Positions 8,614-16,754 are shown, counted from the stretch's first letter. The stretch: 32,230 nt of DNA from Woeseiaceae bacterium (GCA_028289545.1 JANQPG010000014.1:1-32230); one strand, 5' to 3'. The notes: generated by a model from the letters alone, not told the origin. Numbers and translations: made by a program.

Positions 8614-9911
8614 GCACGGACGCAGCGCGCGACGACGCCGGGACGCCGCAACGGAAGCCCTGGTCGTGGGTGCCGAGCCTGTATTTTGCCGAGGGGCTGC
8701 CGTTTGTGGCTGTCATGACCGTGTCGGTCATCATGTACAAGCGGCTCGACGTCTCCAACGCGGCCATCGCCTTTTACACGAGCTGGCTCTATTTGCCCTG
8801 GGTCGTCAAGCCTGTCTGGAGCCCGCTCGTCGACCTCCTGAAAACCCGCCGCCAGTGGATACTCGTCATGCAGCTCCTCGTGGGCGCGGGTTTTGCGGCC
8901 GTTGCCTTGAGCCTGCCCGCGGACGACTTTTTTCGCTATTCACTGGCGGCGTTCTGCCTGATTGCGTTTAGCTCGGCCACTCACGACATTGCGGCCGACG
9001 GCTTCTATATCCTGGGTCTCGACGATCACCAGCAGGCCTGGTGGGTCGGTATACGCAACACTTTCTACCGGCTCGCAATGATCACGGGGCAGGGGCTGCT
9101 GGTGATGATAGCCGGCTATCTCGAGACTTCCACCGCCAACATTCCGCTCGCGTGGAGCATCGTTTTCTACCTCCTGGCCGGCCTGTTTGTGCTGGCTTTT
9201 GTCTACCATCGCTTTGTGCTGCCGCAGCCCGCCGGCGACGTCGAAGGGCGGGTCGAGTCGTTCGCGGGATTGGCGCGCGATTTTGTCGACACCTTCGTGG
9301 CGTTCTTTCGCAAGCCATACATCGGCAGGATCCTGGCGTTTCTATTGCTGTACCGGTTTGCCGAGGCACAGATCGTCAAAATGGCGTCCCCGTTCCTGCT
9401 GGACGAACGTAGCGTCGGCGGCCTTGGCCTCGGCACAGCCGACGTGGGCCTGACCTACGGGACGGTGGGTGCGCTGATGCTGACCGTTGGCGGGATTCTC
9501 GGGGGCTTCATAGCGGCCAGCCACGGTCTGAAACGCTGGTTGTGGTGGATGGTGGCGGCGATCAACCTGCCGAACGTCGTGTATCTGCTCTTGGCGATGA
9601 CCCAGCCCGACAGCCTGCTGCTGGTCAACATTGCGGTGGGCATCGAGCAGTTCGGCTACGGAGTCGGTTTTACGGCTTACACCTTGTATATGCTGTATGT
9701 GTCTCGCGGCGAGCACAGCACGGCACACTTCGCCATTTGCACGGGCTTCATGGCGCTCGGCATGATGATCCCCGGGATGTTCAGCGGCGATCTGCAGACC
9801 TGGCTCGGCTACGAAGCGTTCTTCCTGTGGGTGCTAGTGGCCACCCTGCCGTCGTTTATCGTGACCGCGCTGATCCCGCTCGACGGCAGTTTCGGGAAAA
9901 AGAAGGACTAG
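8610..9911 (+). CDS. AmpG/MurT-like major facilitator importer of MurNAc or muropeptides
   Basis: This is a 433-residue inner-membrane protein with about twelve hydrophobic helices. The N-terminal region 'SLYFAEGLPFVAVMTVSV' and 'SWLYLPWVVKPVWSPLVD' is typical of the AmpG (PAT) branch of the major facilitator superfamily. AmpG imports GlcNAc-anhydroMurNAc. A related carrier, MurT of Tannerella, imports free MurNAc next to MurK and MurQ. The same trio here, coupled by an ATGA overlap with the kinase, favours MurNAc released by NamZ as cargo, but anhydro-muropeptides remain possible. No SD-independent alternative start is needed. The gene is the last of the tightly coupled trio, with 157 bp before murA. 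The family call is firm; the cargo is inferred. Confidence 0.88.
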   Translation: MSTDAARDDAGTPQRKPWSWVPSLYFAEGLPFVAVMTVSVIMYKRLDVSNAAIAFYTSWLYLPWVVKPVWSPLVDLLKTRRQWILVMQLLVGAGFAAVALSLPADDFFRYSLAAFCLIAFSSATHDIAADGFYILGLDDHQQAWWVGIRNTFYRLAMITGQGLLVMIAGYLETSTANIPLAWSIVFYLLAGLFVLAFVYHRFVLPQPAGDVEGRVESFAGLARDFVDTFVAFFRKPYIGRILAFLLLYRFAEAQIVKMASPFLLDERSVGGLGLGTADVGLTYGTVGALMLTVGGILGGFIAASHGLKRWLWWMVAAINLPNVVYLLLAMTQPDSLLLVNIAVGIEQFGYGVGFTAYTLYMLYVSRGEHSTAHFAICTGFMALGMMIPGMFSGDLQTWLGYEAFFLWVLVATLPSFIVTALIPLDGSFGKKKD

Positions 9912-10068
9912 AAGCGGTCTCAGGCAGGTCCTGCTTACCCGACGAATTTAATTGACGAGCGTCTCGCCGCTCGCCCGTGCAGATCGACTACACTAGCGTC
10001 CCGGTGTGACCCAGGCTCGTGATGAAGGGTTGCGCTGAATATGGACACTCTCTGATCAGGGTCTGGCT

Positions 10069-11325
10069 TTGGATTCAATAGTAGTAAAAGGCGGCCGTCG
10101 GCTGTCCGGAACGGTGGCGACGAGCGGCGCCAAGAATGCGGCGTTGCCGATACTGTTCGCAACACTGCTGGCCGACGGCGAACATCGGCTCGACAACGTG
10201 CCCGAACTGCGGGACATCGACTCGACCGAGCAGCTGCTGAATGCGCTGGGCTGCACTACACACCGCAGCGGCAAGCAAATGACCGTAAACGTTTCGCGGC
10301 CGGACGAGGCGCTCGCGCCGTACGACCTCGTGCGCAAGATGCGCGCCAGTATCCTCTGCCTCGGACCGCTGCTGTCGCGCTACGGCGAAGCGCGCGTATC
10401 GCTGCCCGGTGGTTGCGCGATCGGCTCCCGGCCGATCGACCTGCACGTCGACACGATGCAAAGGCTCGGCGCCGATATCAGCATCGAGGAAGGCTACGTC
10501 GTCGCGCGAGCCGAGCGGCTGCAGGGCACGCGGATACTGTTCGAAAAGCTGACGGTCGGCGGCACCGAAAACGCACTCATGGCGGCCGTGCTCGCCCGGG
10601 GCGCCACGCAGATCGAAAACGCGGCCAAGGAGCCCGAGGTGGTCGACCTCGTGCATTACCTGCGCGCGATGGGCGCCCGGATCGAAGGCGAGGGCAGCAG
10701 CGTCATTACGGTCGAAGGTGTGGACAGACTTGAGCCCGCGCGGCATTCGATCGTTGCGGACCGCATTGAGGCGGGCACCTTGCTGCTCGCCGGCGCAATC
10801 ACGGGCGGCGCCGTGCGCGTGGAGCGTTGCGAGCCGCAACATCTCGTTGCGCTCAGCGACAAGCTCCGGGAGTGTGGCTTCCCGGTCGAAAGTGGTGAGG
10901 ACTGGATTGCCGTGGCGGAGGTCGATGCCTGGTCGAGCACCGACGTGACGACGGCGCCGCACCCGGGTTTCCCGACCGACCTGCAGGCGCAGTTCATGGC
11001 GTTGATGACGCAGGCGGAGGGCACTTCGGTCATTACCGAGGGCATATTCGAGAATCGCTTCATGCACGTGCAGGAACTCGTCAGGCTCGGCGCCGATATT
11101 TCACCGATGGCGCTCGTAGCCGTCGTGCGCGGCGGCAAAGGCTGCCTGAGCGGCGCCGAAGTGATGGCGACCGATCTGCGCGCCAGCGCCTGCCTGATCC
11201 TTGCCGGCCTCGTGGCGAAAGGCACGACCAAAGTCAATCGGATCTATCACCTCGACCGAGGTTATGAGCAGCTCGAGAAAAAACTCGCAGCGCTAGGCGC
11301 CGATATCGAAAGAGTCCGGGGTTAG
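10069..11325 (+). CDS. murA: UDP-N-acetylglucosamine 1-carboxyvinyltransferase MurA
   Basis: MurA transfers enolpyruvate from PEP to UDP-GlcNAc, the first committed step of peptidoglycan synthesis. The 418 residues align along their whole length with E. coli MurA. 'SGAKNAALPILFA' (19-31) gives Lys22 and Asn23, and 'LPGGCAIGSRPIDLH' (112-126) holds the catalytic Cys116, so fosfomycin sensitivity would be expected. 'TAPHPGFPTDLQAQFMAL' and 'YHLDRGYEQLEKKL' are also typical. The start is TTG at 10069, with TCAGGG 8 nt upstream; it reproduces the normal N-terminus 'MDSIVVKGGRRLSG'. The TAG stop is the first triplet of a palindromic element (11323-11485), so the extreme C-terminus ('ERVRG') may have been set by that insertion. 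Elsewhere murA is rarely part of a MurNAc salvage cluster. Confidence 0.98.
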   Translation: MDSIVVKGGRRLSGTVATSGAKNAALPILFATLLADGEHRLDNVPELRDIDSTEQLLNALGCTTHRSGKQMTVNVSRPDEALAPYDLVRKMRASILCLGPLLSRYGEARVSLPGGCAIGSRPIDLHVDTMQRLGADISIEEGYVVARAERLQGTRILFEKLTVGGTENALMAAVLARGATQIENAAKEPEVVDLVHYLRAMGARIEGEGSSVITVEGVDRLEPARHSIVADRIEAGTLLLAGAITGGAVRVERCEPQHLVALSDKLRECGFPVESGEDWIAVAEVDAWSSTDVTTAPHPGFPTDLQAQFMALMTQAEGTSVITEGIFENRFMHVQELVRLGADISPMALVAVVRGGKGCLSGAEVMATDLRASACLILAGLVAKGTTKVNRIYHLDRGYEQLEKKLAALGADIERVRG

Positions 11326-11485
11326 TGTCCTGTCCCGCAAACAAGTCGGCTAACTCGCGGCATCTTTTTGCGCCTGGCGGCGTTGCGCCTCCTCGGCATA
11401 TTCCCGATATGCCTCGTCGGCGCGCCTTGCCAGACACAAAAATCTGCGCGCGGCTTATGCAACCTGTTTGCAGGACAGGACACTA
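11323..11485. mobile_element. MITE-like 163-bp palindromic element between murA and ldcA
   Basis: The ends form a 21-bp inverted repeat with one mismatch: 11323-11343 begins tagtgtcctgtcc and 11465-11485 ends ggacaggacacta. An inner hairpin, ggcatat-tcccg-atatgcc, sits near the centre (about 11396-11414), with further imperfect complementarity between. The element carries no gene. If the outer TA is a target duplication, the termini read GTGTCCTGTCC, which would fit a miniature element mobilised by an IS630/Tc1-type transposase; that is inference. The first TAG is the murA stop and the last CTA is, on the other strand, the ldcA stop. It could also act as a bidirectional terminator. No second copy was seen in this window. 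Confidence 0.7.
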
Positions 11486-12532
11486 GCTGACGGCGGCCTC
11501 GAGCAAGGTCAGCGTGCCGGCATCCACGTCGAGCTCAGCCTCGACGCCGAGCGGCACCGTCGTCTGATCCTCGACGTGGCCAATCATGAGGCCGCGTAGT
11601 GTCGGCGCGCCGAGCGGCTCGAAGCGCATGCGGAGGACGTCTTCCATGCTGAACTCGTTACCGTCGTAGCCGTCCGTTTCCGTGAACTTGCCGATCGCCA
11701 CGCCCGCGACTTTATTGAGCACTCCGGCGAGCCACAGCTGGGTCAGCATGCGGTCGACCCGGTACGGGGCTTCGGAAACGTCCTCGAGGAACAGGATGGC
11801 GCCGTCGTAGTTCGGCTCATACGGCGTGCCGTGTACCGCGGCCAGCAGACTCAAGTTTCCGCCGATCAGCGGGCCTTTGGCCTTGCCGCCGACAATCCGC
11901 GTCAGCCGGTTGGTCTTGTCGATGAAGCCCTTGCGGCCTTCGAACGGCGGCGCCTGGCCAATGATCGTGCGCCGTGACGGTTCGACCAGCACTTTCCGGT
12001 ATTCGTCGAACGTGTACTTGGTGAAATTCTGCAGCGCAATCGGGCCGTGGAACGTCACCAGCCCCGTGGCTTTGTGAATTGCGTTCAGGAGCGCCGTAAT
12101 GTCGGAATAGCCGAGCAGGATCTTCGGATTCTGGCCGATGACCTCGTAGTCGAGGTACGGCAGCATGCGTGACGTGCCGTAGCCGCCGCGCAGGCTAAAA
12201 ATGGCGTCCACGCCGTCATCGGCAAACATGCTGTTGACGTCCTCGGCGCGGCCGCGGTCGTCGCCAGCCAGATAGTTGCTGCGCTCGTACAGGTTGGCGC
12301 CCTTTTTGACCTCGAAGCCCAGCGACCGAACAATGTCCGCGGCCATTTCGATCGACTCGAATTCGGCCACGCTGCTGGCCGGCGCAATGATGCCGACGGT
12401 TTGGCCCGGCGAGAGGCGCTTCGGTTTCCGTAGCGCCCGGCGTTCGGCGTGATTGCCGGCACCGGCGGGCAGGGCGGCCGTCAGGGCGGCGGCGGCAAGG
12501 GCAGACTGAAGGGCAGTGCGGCGGCTGATCAT
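11483..12532 (-). CDS. ldcA: Exported S66-family LD-carboxypeptidase (LdcA-like)
   Basis: S66 peptidases cleave the L,D bond that frees the terminal D-Ala of peptidoglycan tetrapeptides. The expected Ser-Glu-His triad is visible: Ser143 in 'LLGYSDITAL', Glu250 in 'ILFLEDVSE' and His319 in 'MIGHVEDQT'. 'FSLRGGYGTSRMLPYLD' (112-128) is a family signature. The 349-residue protein starts 'MISRRTALQSALAAAALTAA', a twin-arginine-type signal (SRRTALQ). This predicts periplasmic action, unlike the cytoplasmic E. coli enzyme. It is convergent with murA and fits the cell-wall theme of the region. A GAGGAA lies about 11 nt before the ATG. In S66, microcin-immunity MccF proteins are an alternative, but the context and exported form favour peptidoglycan trimming. 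Its stop codon lies in the right arm of the MITE-like element. Confidence 0.9.
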   Translation of the reverse strand: MISRRTALQSALAAAALTAALPAGAGNHAERRALRKPKRLSPGQTVGIIAPASSVAEFESIEMAADIVRSLGFEVKKGANLYERSNYLAGDDRGRAEDVNSMFADDGVDAIFSLRGGYGTSRMLPYLDYEVIGQNPKILLGYSDITALLNAIHKATGLVTFHGPIALQNFTKYTFDEYRKVLVEPSRRTIIGQAPPFEGRKGFIDKTNRLTRIVGGKAKGPLIGGNLSLLAAVHGTPYEPNYDGAILFLEDVSEAPYRVDRMLTQLWLAGVLNKVAGVAIGKFTETDGYDGNEFSMEDVLRMRFEPLGAPTLRGLMIGHVEDQTTVPLGVEAELDVDAGTLTLLEAAVS

Positions 12533-12735
12533 GGTGGCGGGGTTCCTCGCTTTCGGCGTGCGGGCTGCGAATAATTTATTCTTCGTATTCTAGCCGCTCG
12601 CCGGCCTTGCTGCGCGATTTGTTGTGTTGATCGAGTTCGTCGCGAGCGGGAGCCGCATTCGGTCGGGCGCACCCGCCGCTGTCGCGCCCGTTTCGGCTTC
12701 GGCCGCTAGGCGTCGCCCCAGACCCCTCTGAATCG

Positions 12736-15423
12736 TCACTCGTTGGACGCTGCCTGCGGTTCCACGGATTCTCGAGCCGCCTCGAATCGTTCGATCACCA
12801 CCGTGGCCCGGCGCGGCAGTCCGCTGGGGCGGTTCCGGAGTATCTCCAGACTCTGCTCGAGTTCCGCATCAGCCTCGTCGAACCGGCCCAGCCTCAAAAG
12901 CGTATCGGCGAGCTCGAGCCGGGTCGTCGCAACGGCGTCGTGATCGGCGGCGTAATCGATCAGTCTGATGCTCAATGCGCGCTCGATGACCTCGTGGGCT
13001 TCGTTTGCGCGGCCTTGTGAGTTCAATACGATCCCGAGTTCGGTCAGTGCGGACGCGGTGTACTGATGGTTGTTATCGAGTGACGAGTCAAACAACTCCA
13101 CCGACTCCCGCAGTACGGTTTCAGCTTCGTCGAGTTTGTCGCGGTCGTGCAGCAGCATGCCGAGCAGAACTTTGTCATAGCCGACCATCGGGTGTCCCGC
13201 CGGGTGCGTTTCCACGTGCCGCGCCAGCGCATCGCGCATTACCCGTTCCGCCTCTTCCAGTTCGCCCTGGACGTGCAGGAGAGAGCCCAGGTGGACCAGT
13301 GTATCGGCCAGCGCCGGATGTTGTTCGCCAAGGATCCGCCGGATCGCTTCCGTTGCCCTTTCGAAATTGGCTCTCGCCGCAACCAGGTCTCCTTTTGAGC
13401 GTTGCAGAACAGCGAGGTTCTGAAGGTAATAGGCCATGTACGGGTGGTCTTCACCTTCGCTGTTCGAGAGGATCTCGATACCCTCCAGCAGCAGCTTCTC
13501 CGTCTGTTCGAGATCGCCGCTAACCTGCGCGATCCTCGCCAGCAGGCTCTTGGCTCCTACCAGTTGCAGGACGTGCTCCGGGCCTTTGTTCTCATAAATG
13601 TCGGTGCTTGATTGCGCGTAATCACCGGCAGCCGCAATTTCGCCGACTCTCAGTTTCAGTTCGGCAAGATTGAACAGGTTTTCGGCAACGGCGGCGGAAT
13701 CCTCGCCGAGTCGTCGACGGTTGGCGGCGAGTGAGCTGGTCAGCAGTTCGTCGGCGCGCTCATAGTCGGCGAGTTCGATCAAGACCTCAGCCAAATCATT
13801 GCGAAGCACGGAGACTTCCGGATGATCCTCATCGAAGTACGAGAGGCGGGACGTCAGTGCCTCGTCGAGTAGCGCCGCGGATTCGCCGTACTCACCGAGG
13901 CTGTGATACACGCGCCCGATCGTTCCCATCAGCGCCGTCTGGATTTCCGGCCGATCATTCAAGTTGGAGCGTATGCGTTCAGCACCGCTTTTGAGCAGTT
14001 CATCCGCCGTAATACTGGCGCCGCGCGCTTCGGCGGGATCCTGTGAGCGAAATATGTCTTCGAGAAACTGAGAAACCTCGCGAGCCGTGTCGCGCTCGCG
14101 AACGATTGTGCGGTTTTGTACGGACAACAGCACGGTGAAAGAAGCCAGCATTAGCAGCACGGCGGCAGATACGGAGACGCCGAGATAGTGCCGGCGCATA
14201 AACTTGCCCGTGCGGTAATGCCAGGCATCGCGCCGTGCGACGATGGGCATTGAGCGCCGATGAAGCTCAATGTCATCAGCGAGCGCGGCGGCTGAACGAT
14301 AACGACGCGCGGGATTCTTCCTGAGCGCGTTGACGACGATCACATCGAGATCGCCGCGCAGGCGCCGCCGCAGCCGCTCAAGACTGGTGTCGCGATTTCG
14401 GGCGCACTCGTCGAGTGCGGCCACATCGGGGGAGTTGTTGCCGCGCGCTATCTGCTCGAGACGTGCGCTGGGGGGTAGCACTTCCTGCTCGCAGACGAGA
14501 CGGGCGTGCTCGCTCGGTGTCAATTCGTCCCCACCGTAGGCCCTTACGCCGGTCAGCAACCGGTACAGCAGCAGCCCGAGACCGTAGACGTCGGTGGCCG
14601 TGGTGATCGGCTGGCCCAGCAGCTGTTCCGGCGCCGCGTTGGCGGGGGTCATGATGACGGCGCCCTCGCGGGTCAGACCGTCTGTCGCGGCACCGGCCGT
14701 GTCGGTCAGCTTGGCAATGCCAAAGTCCAGCAGCTTGGGCGTGCCGTCGTCGGTAACCAGAATGTTCGACGGCTTGAGATCCCGATGGATGATCAGATTC
14801 TGGTGTGCGTAGTCGACCGCGGAGCAGATCGCGAGAAACAGGTGCAGGCGAGCGTCGATATCGAGCTTGTGCAGATCGCAGTACACATCGATCGGGATAC
14901 CGTCGATATATTCCATGACGAGATAGGGCACGCCGTTGTGAGTCGTGCCGCCATCGAACAAGCGGGCAATGGAGGGGTGGTCGAGGTCGGCGAGTATCTG
15001 CCGTTCGTTGCGCAGGCGTAGCTCCGTCTGAGGATCGATCAGCTGATGACGGCCCAGCTTGATGGCAACCTGCTGGTCGAACTGTTCGTCGGCTCGTTCC
15101 GCGAGATAGACCATACCCATGCCGCCCGAGCCGATCAGCCGCTCGACCCTGTAAGGGCCGATCATTTCACCCTGCATCGAGTCGTCTTCCGCGTCGCCGA
15201 AGGCGTCCGCTGCCGTGCTGACAATGGTTTCCTCGACGGCGGAGTCAACGTCGATGCTGGTATCGAGCAAGGTCAGCAGGTAATCGCAGAGTTCGGCGTC
15301 GTCGCCGCATTCGGCGGCGAGGAATGCGGGTTGTTCGGCGCGGGGCAACGCGGTCGCTGCGTCGAACAGCGTTTGAACCTTCGCCCAGCGCTCGGGGCTC
15401 AGCTCAAAGGTTGCGGAGTTCAT
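12736..15423 (-). CDS. Membrane-anchored Ser/Thr protein kinase with TPR repeats
   Basis: This 895-residue protein has a Hanks-type kinase domain at about 90-390. It shows the glycine loop 'IGSGGMGMVY' (97-106), 'VAIK' with Lys122, the catalytic loop 'HRDLKPSN' (213-220), 'DFG' (233-235) and Ala-Pro-Glu 264-266, so all core catalytic residues are present. A single membrane helix at about 412-436 follows. The rest (about 440-880) is a run of TPR-like helical hairpins, for example 'ALLDEALTSRLSYFDEDHPEV', with the recurring 'DHP/EHP' of kinesin-light-chain-type TPRs. The topology implies a cytoplasmic kinase and a periplasmic TPR sensor or scaffold. The start overlaps the upstream sigma-factor gene by 20 nt, so the two are co-expressed. 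An acidic N-terminal segment (1-85) precedes the kinase. Substrates are unknown; the partner sigma factor is an obvious candidate. Confidence 0.94.
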   Translation of the reverse strand: MNSATFELSPERWAKVQTLFDAATALPRAEQPAFLAAECGDDAELCDYLLTLLDTSIDVDSAVEETIVSTAADAFGDAEDDSMQGEMIGPYRVERLIGSGGMGMVYLAERADEQFDQQVAIKLGRHQLIDPQTELRLRNERQILADLDHPSIARLFDGGTTHNGVPYLVMEYIDGIPIDVYCDLHKLDIDARLHLFLAICSAVDYAHQNLIIHRDLKPSNILVTDDGTPKLLDFGIAKLTDTAGAATDGLTREGAVIMTPANAAPEQLLGQPITTATDVYGLGLLLYRLLTGVRAYGGDELTPSEHARLVCEQEVLPPSARLEQIARGNNSPDVAALDECARNRDTSLERLRRRLRGDLDVIVVNALRKNPARRYRSAAALADDIELHRRSMPIVARRDAWHYRTGKFMRRHYLGVSVSAAVLLMLASFTVLLSVQNRTIVRERDTAREVSQFLEDIFRSQDPAEARGASITADELLKSGAERIRSNLNDRPEIQTALMGTIGRVYHSLGEYGESAALLDEALTSRLSYFDEDHPEVSVLRNDLAEVLIELADYERADELLTSSLAANRRRLGEDSAAVAENLFNLAELKLRVGEIAAAGDYAQSSTDIYENKGPEHVLQLVGAKSLLARIAQVSGDLEQTEKLLLEGIEILSNSEGEDHPYMAYYLQNLAVLQRSKGDLVAARANFERATEAIRRILGEQHPALADTLVHLGSLLHVQGELEEAERVMRDALARHVETHPAGHPMVGYDKVLLGMLLHDRDKLDEAETVLRESVELFDSSLDNNHQYTASALTELGIVLNSQGRANEAHEVIERALSIRLIDYAADHDAVATTRLELADTLLRLGRFDEADAELEQSLEILRNRPSGLPRRATVVIERFEAARESVEPQAASNE

Positions 15424-15964
15424 TCGCCAGCCAGGCTTTTGCTAGCCTCAGGTCACGGTCGACGGTCGCAGGTGAAACGCCGATGGCCGCCGCCGTTTCG
15501 TCGTAGGTCATGCCGCCGAAGTAGTGCAGCACGAGGATATCGCTCTTGCGTTCGTCGAAAGCGGCAAGCCGGGTGAGCGCTTCGTCGAGGTCGACAATGT
15601 CGGCCGCCGGTTCGTCGGCCGCGCGCGCGATCTCCTCGTGCAAGGTAACAGGTTGCTCGGCGCCGCCGCGTTTCTGGCTGCGCCTCGCTCGGCCGTAATC
15701 CGTAAGAATGCGCCGCATCATGCGCGCTGCAATCGCAATGAAGTGCGCGCGATCCTCGTAGGCCACGTCCGCGTCCGACAGGCGCACGAACGCCTCGTTG
15801 ACCAGCGCTGTCACCTGCAGGGTGTGTCCGGCTCGCTCGGTTTTGAGGTGTCTTGCCGCAATACGCCGGAGGTCGTCGTAGACCAAAGGCGTGAGCTGCT
15901 CCAGAGCGGCTCTGTCCCCGGCGCGCCAGTCTTGCAGTAGCTTGGTCACGTTGGAGGCGGACAT
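15404..15964 (-). CDS. ECF-subfamily RNA polymerase sigma factor (kinase-associated type)
   Basis: This 186-residue sigma factor belongs to the ECF subgroup that typically precedes Ser/Thr kinase-TPR genes. Region 2 includes 'LTPLVYDDLRRIAARHL' and 'TLQVTALVNEAFVRL', then 'AARMMRRILTDYGRARRSQKR' around residues 80-100. Region 4 is 'DERKSDILVLHYFGGMTYDETAAAIGVS', followed by the helix-turn-helix 'PATVDRDLRLAKAWL'. The start at 15964 ('MSASNVTKLLQDW') gives the family's normal length. An upstream in-frame start at 16060 would add 32 residues unlike any sigma factor. No anti-sigma gene is adjacent; control probably runs through the overlapping kinase. The divergent promoter area is at 16050-16079. 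Confidence 0.94.
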   Translation of the reverse strand: MSASNVTKLLQDWRAGDRAALEQLTPLVYDDLRRIAARHLKTERAGHTLQVTALVNEAFVRLSDADVAYEDRAHFIAIAARMMRRILTDYGRARRSQKRGGAEQPVTLHEEIARAADEPAADIVDLDEALTRLAAFDERKSDILVLHYFGGMTYDETAAAIGVSPATVDRDLRLAKAWLANELRNL

Positions 15965-16049
15965 GGCAGGCTTGAAACCAGAACGTGGTCGTCTTTGATA
16001 ACAAATAGGGGCTTCGGCCGCAATGCGAACGGTCAGGGTTCGGAAAGCC

Positions 16050-16079
16050 GGTATAATCAATTATGTACACTACTAACAA
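16050..16079. promoter_or_regulatory. Overlapping divergent promoter candidates (sigma operon / small membrane protein)
   Basis: On the plus strand there is a perfect TATAAT at 16052-16057, 40 nt before the small-protein ATG, but no good -35 is visible. On the minus strand, TTGTTA (complement of 16074-16079) and TATACC (complement of 16050-16055) are separated by 18 bp and point to the sigma-factor gene. The boxes overlap, so the two directions may compete. Only the -10 on the plus strand is strong. Confidence 0.4.
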
Positions 16080-16097
16080 AAAACCGAGGAGTCGAAC

Positions 16098-16313
16098 ATG
16101 ACAGCAACAAGCAACCCCCCTCCCACACGAGGCGCTTTGGCAGCGGCCGCGGCGGCCGGCGGTTTCGGTGGCGCCGTACTGGGAGTTGTTGCCGCAACTT
16201 CCATGATGGGCAATGGCGATGAGCAGGCTGCGACCGGATCGAACGAGGCTCCCGACACCCAGGTGGCGGTTGTCCAGAGTCAGGATCAGGACGAAGCACC
16301 CGAGCAGGACTAG
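16098..16313 (+). CDS. Small single-span membrane protein with acidic tail, unknown function
   Basis: This 71-residue protein has an excellent ribosome-binding site: GAGGAG at 16086-16091, 6 nt before the ATG, and a perfect TATAAT farther upstream. After a short Pro-rich head, residues about 12-37 form a Gly/Ala-rich hydrophobic helix ('GGFGGAVLGVVAATSMMG'). A soluble tail rich in Asp, Glu and Gln ('DQDEAPEQD') follows. It is divergent from the ECF sigma-kinase operon and followed by an intrinsic terminator, so it is a monocistronic unit. Glycine-rich helices of this kind oligomerise or resemble glycine-zipper membrane proteins; this is only a description. I do not recognise the family. A link to the sigma factor, as target gene or partner, is suggested by position alone. 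Confidence 0.7.
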   Translation: MTATSNPPPTRGALAAAAAAGGFGGAVLGVVAATSMMGNGDEQAATGSNEAPDTQVAVVQSQDQDEAPEQD

Positions 16314-16323
16314 GCCGCGCCCG

Positions 16324-16346
16324 CTCCTCTAATGTGAGGGGTTTTG
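16324..16346 (+). terminator. Intrinsic terminator of the small membrane protein gene
   Basis: A 6-bp stem, ctcctc (16324-16329) with gagggg (16336-16341, one G-T pair), closes a 6-nt loop and is followed directly by tttt. It begins 11 nt after the stop codon. Size and placement are typical of a Rho-independent terminator. Confidence 0.65.
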
Positions 16347-16363
16347 TCACCTATTTTCGCTAT

Positions 16364-16401
16364 ACCTAATGACGGCGCCAACAAGGGCGCCGTCATTAGG
16401 T
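16364..16401. repeat. Perfect 16-bp inverted repeat with 6-nt loop
   Basis: The arms acctaatgacggcgcc (16364-16379) and ggcgccgtcattaggt (16386-16401) are exact complements around aacaag. There is no T tract on either strand. The right arm ends one base before an ATG (16403). It could be a translation-blocking hairpin, a protein-binding site or a relic of recombination. Its core resembles a second hairpin at 18594-18610. Confidence 0.75.
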
Positions 16402-16402
16402 T

Positions 16403-16621
16403 ATGTCGAACGAAAACGAGAAAAACCTGTTCATTGTCGACCACGCGAACAAGTCGGGTGATCGAGAGCGCCGCAATCCGAACCGCGTCGCCGGACGTCG
16501 TGTGGCGGACAAGTGGCGGGAGTACCTGAGTGGAATGGCGGGGGGCCAATCGCTGCACTCAAAACTGGTGTGCCCGAAACGCTCCAAGTCGAAGAAGGGC
16601 GAGTCCCACGACAATTCGTGA
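16403..16621 (+). CDS. Possible small basic protein, unknown function
   Basis: This is a 72-residue open frame starting one base after a perfect hairpin, with no convincing Shine-Dalgarno sequence. Third codon positions are about three quarters G or C and second positions much lower, which is the signature of real coding sequence in this genome. The product is hydrophilic and strongly basic: 'GDRERRNPNRVAGRRVADKW' in the middle and a Lys/Ser-rich end 'KRSKSKKGES'. No signal peptide or membrane segment is present. I do not recognise it; it may be a nucleic-acid-binding protein or the remnant of a longer gene. The bases from 16622 to 16754 hold no further convincing gene. Confidence 0.4.
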   Translation: MSNENEKNLFIVDHANKSGDRERRNPNRVAGRRVADKWREYLSGMAGGQSLHSKLVCPKRSKSKKGESHDNS

Positions 16622-16754
16622 TCGACATGTCTCCCACAAAAAGCACTCGGCCGTTCTCCGTGTGCCTTGTGGTCTGGGACGCACAATTTTCTGACTGCAT
16701 CGACCATCGGCTAACCTGCAAACGCTGGCGCCCGCAGCCAGCCACATCTACCTC

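Noticed and set aside
9952..9994. Promoter TTGACG ... TACACT ahead of murA
   Set aside because: The boxes are 31 bp apart, far beyond a usable spacer, and no better -35 matches the TACACT.
12664..12690. Inverted repeat cgggcgc/gcgcccg as terminator of the kinase gene
   Set aside because: It has a 13-nt loop in very GC-rich sequence and lacks a T tract in the minus-strand direction, so chance pairing is likely.
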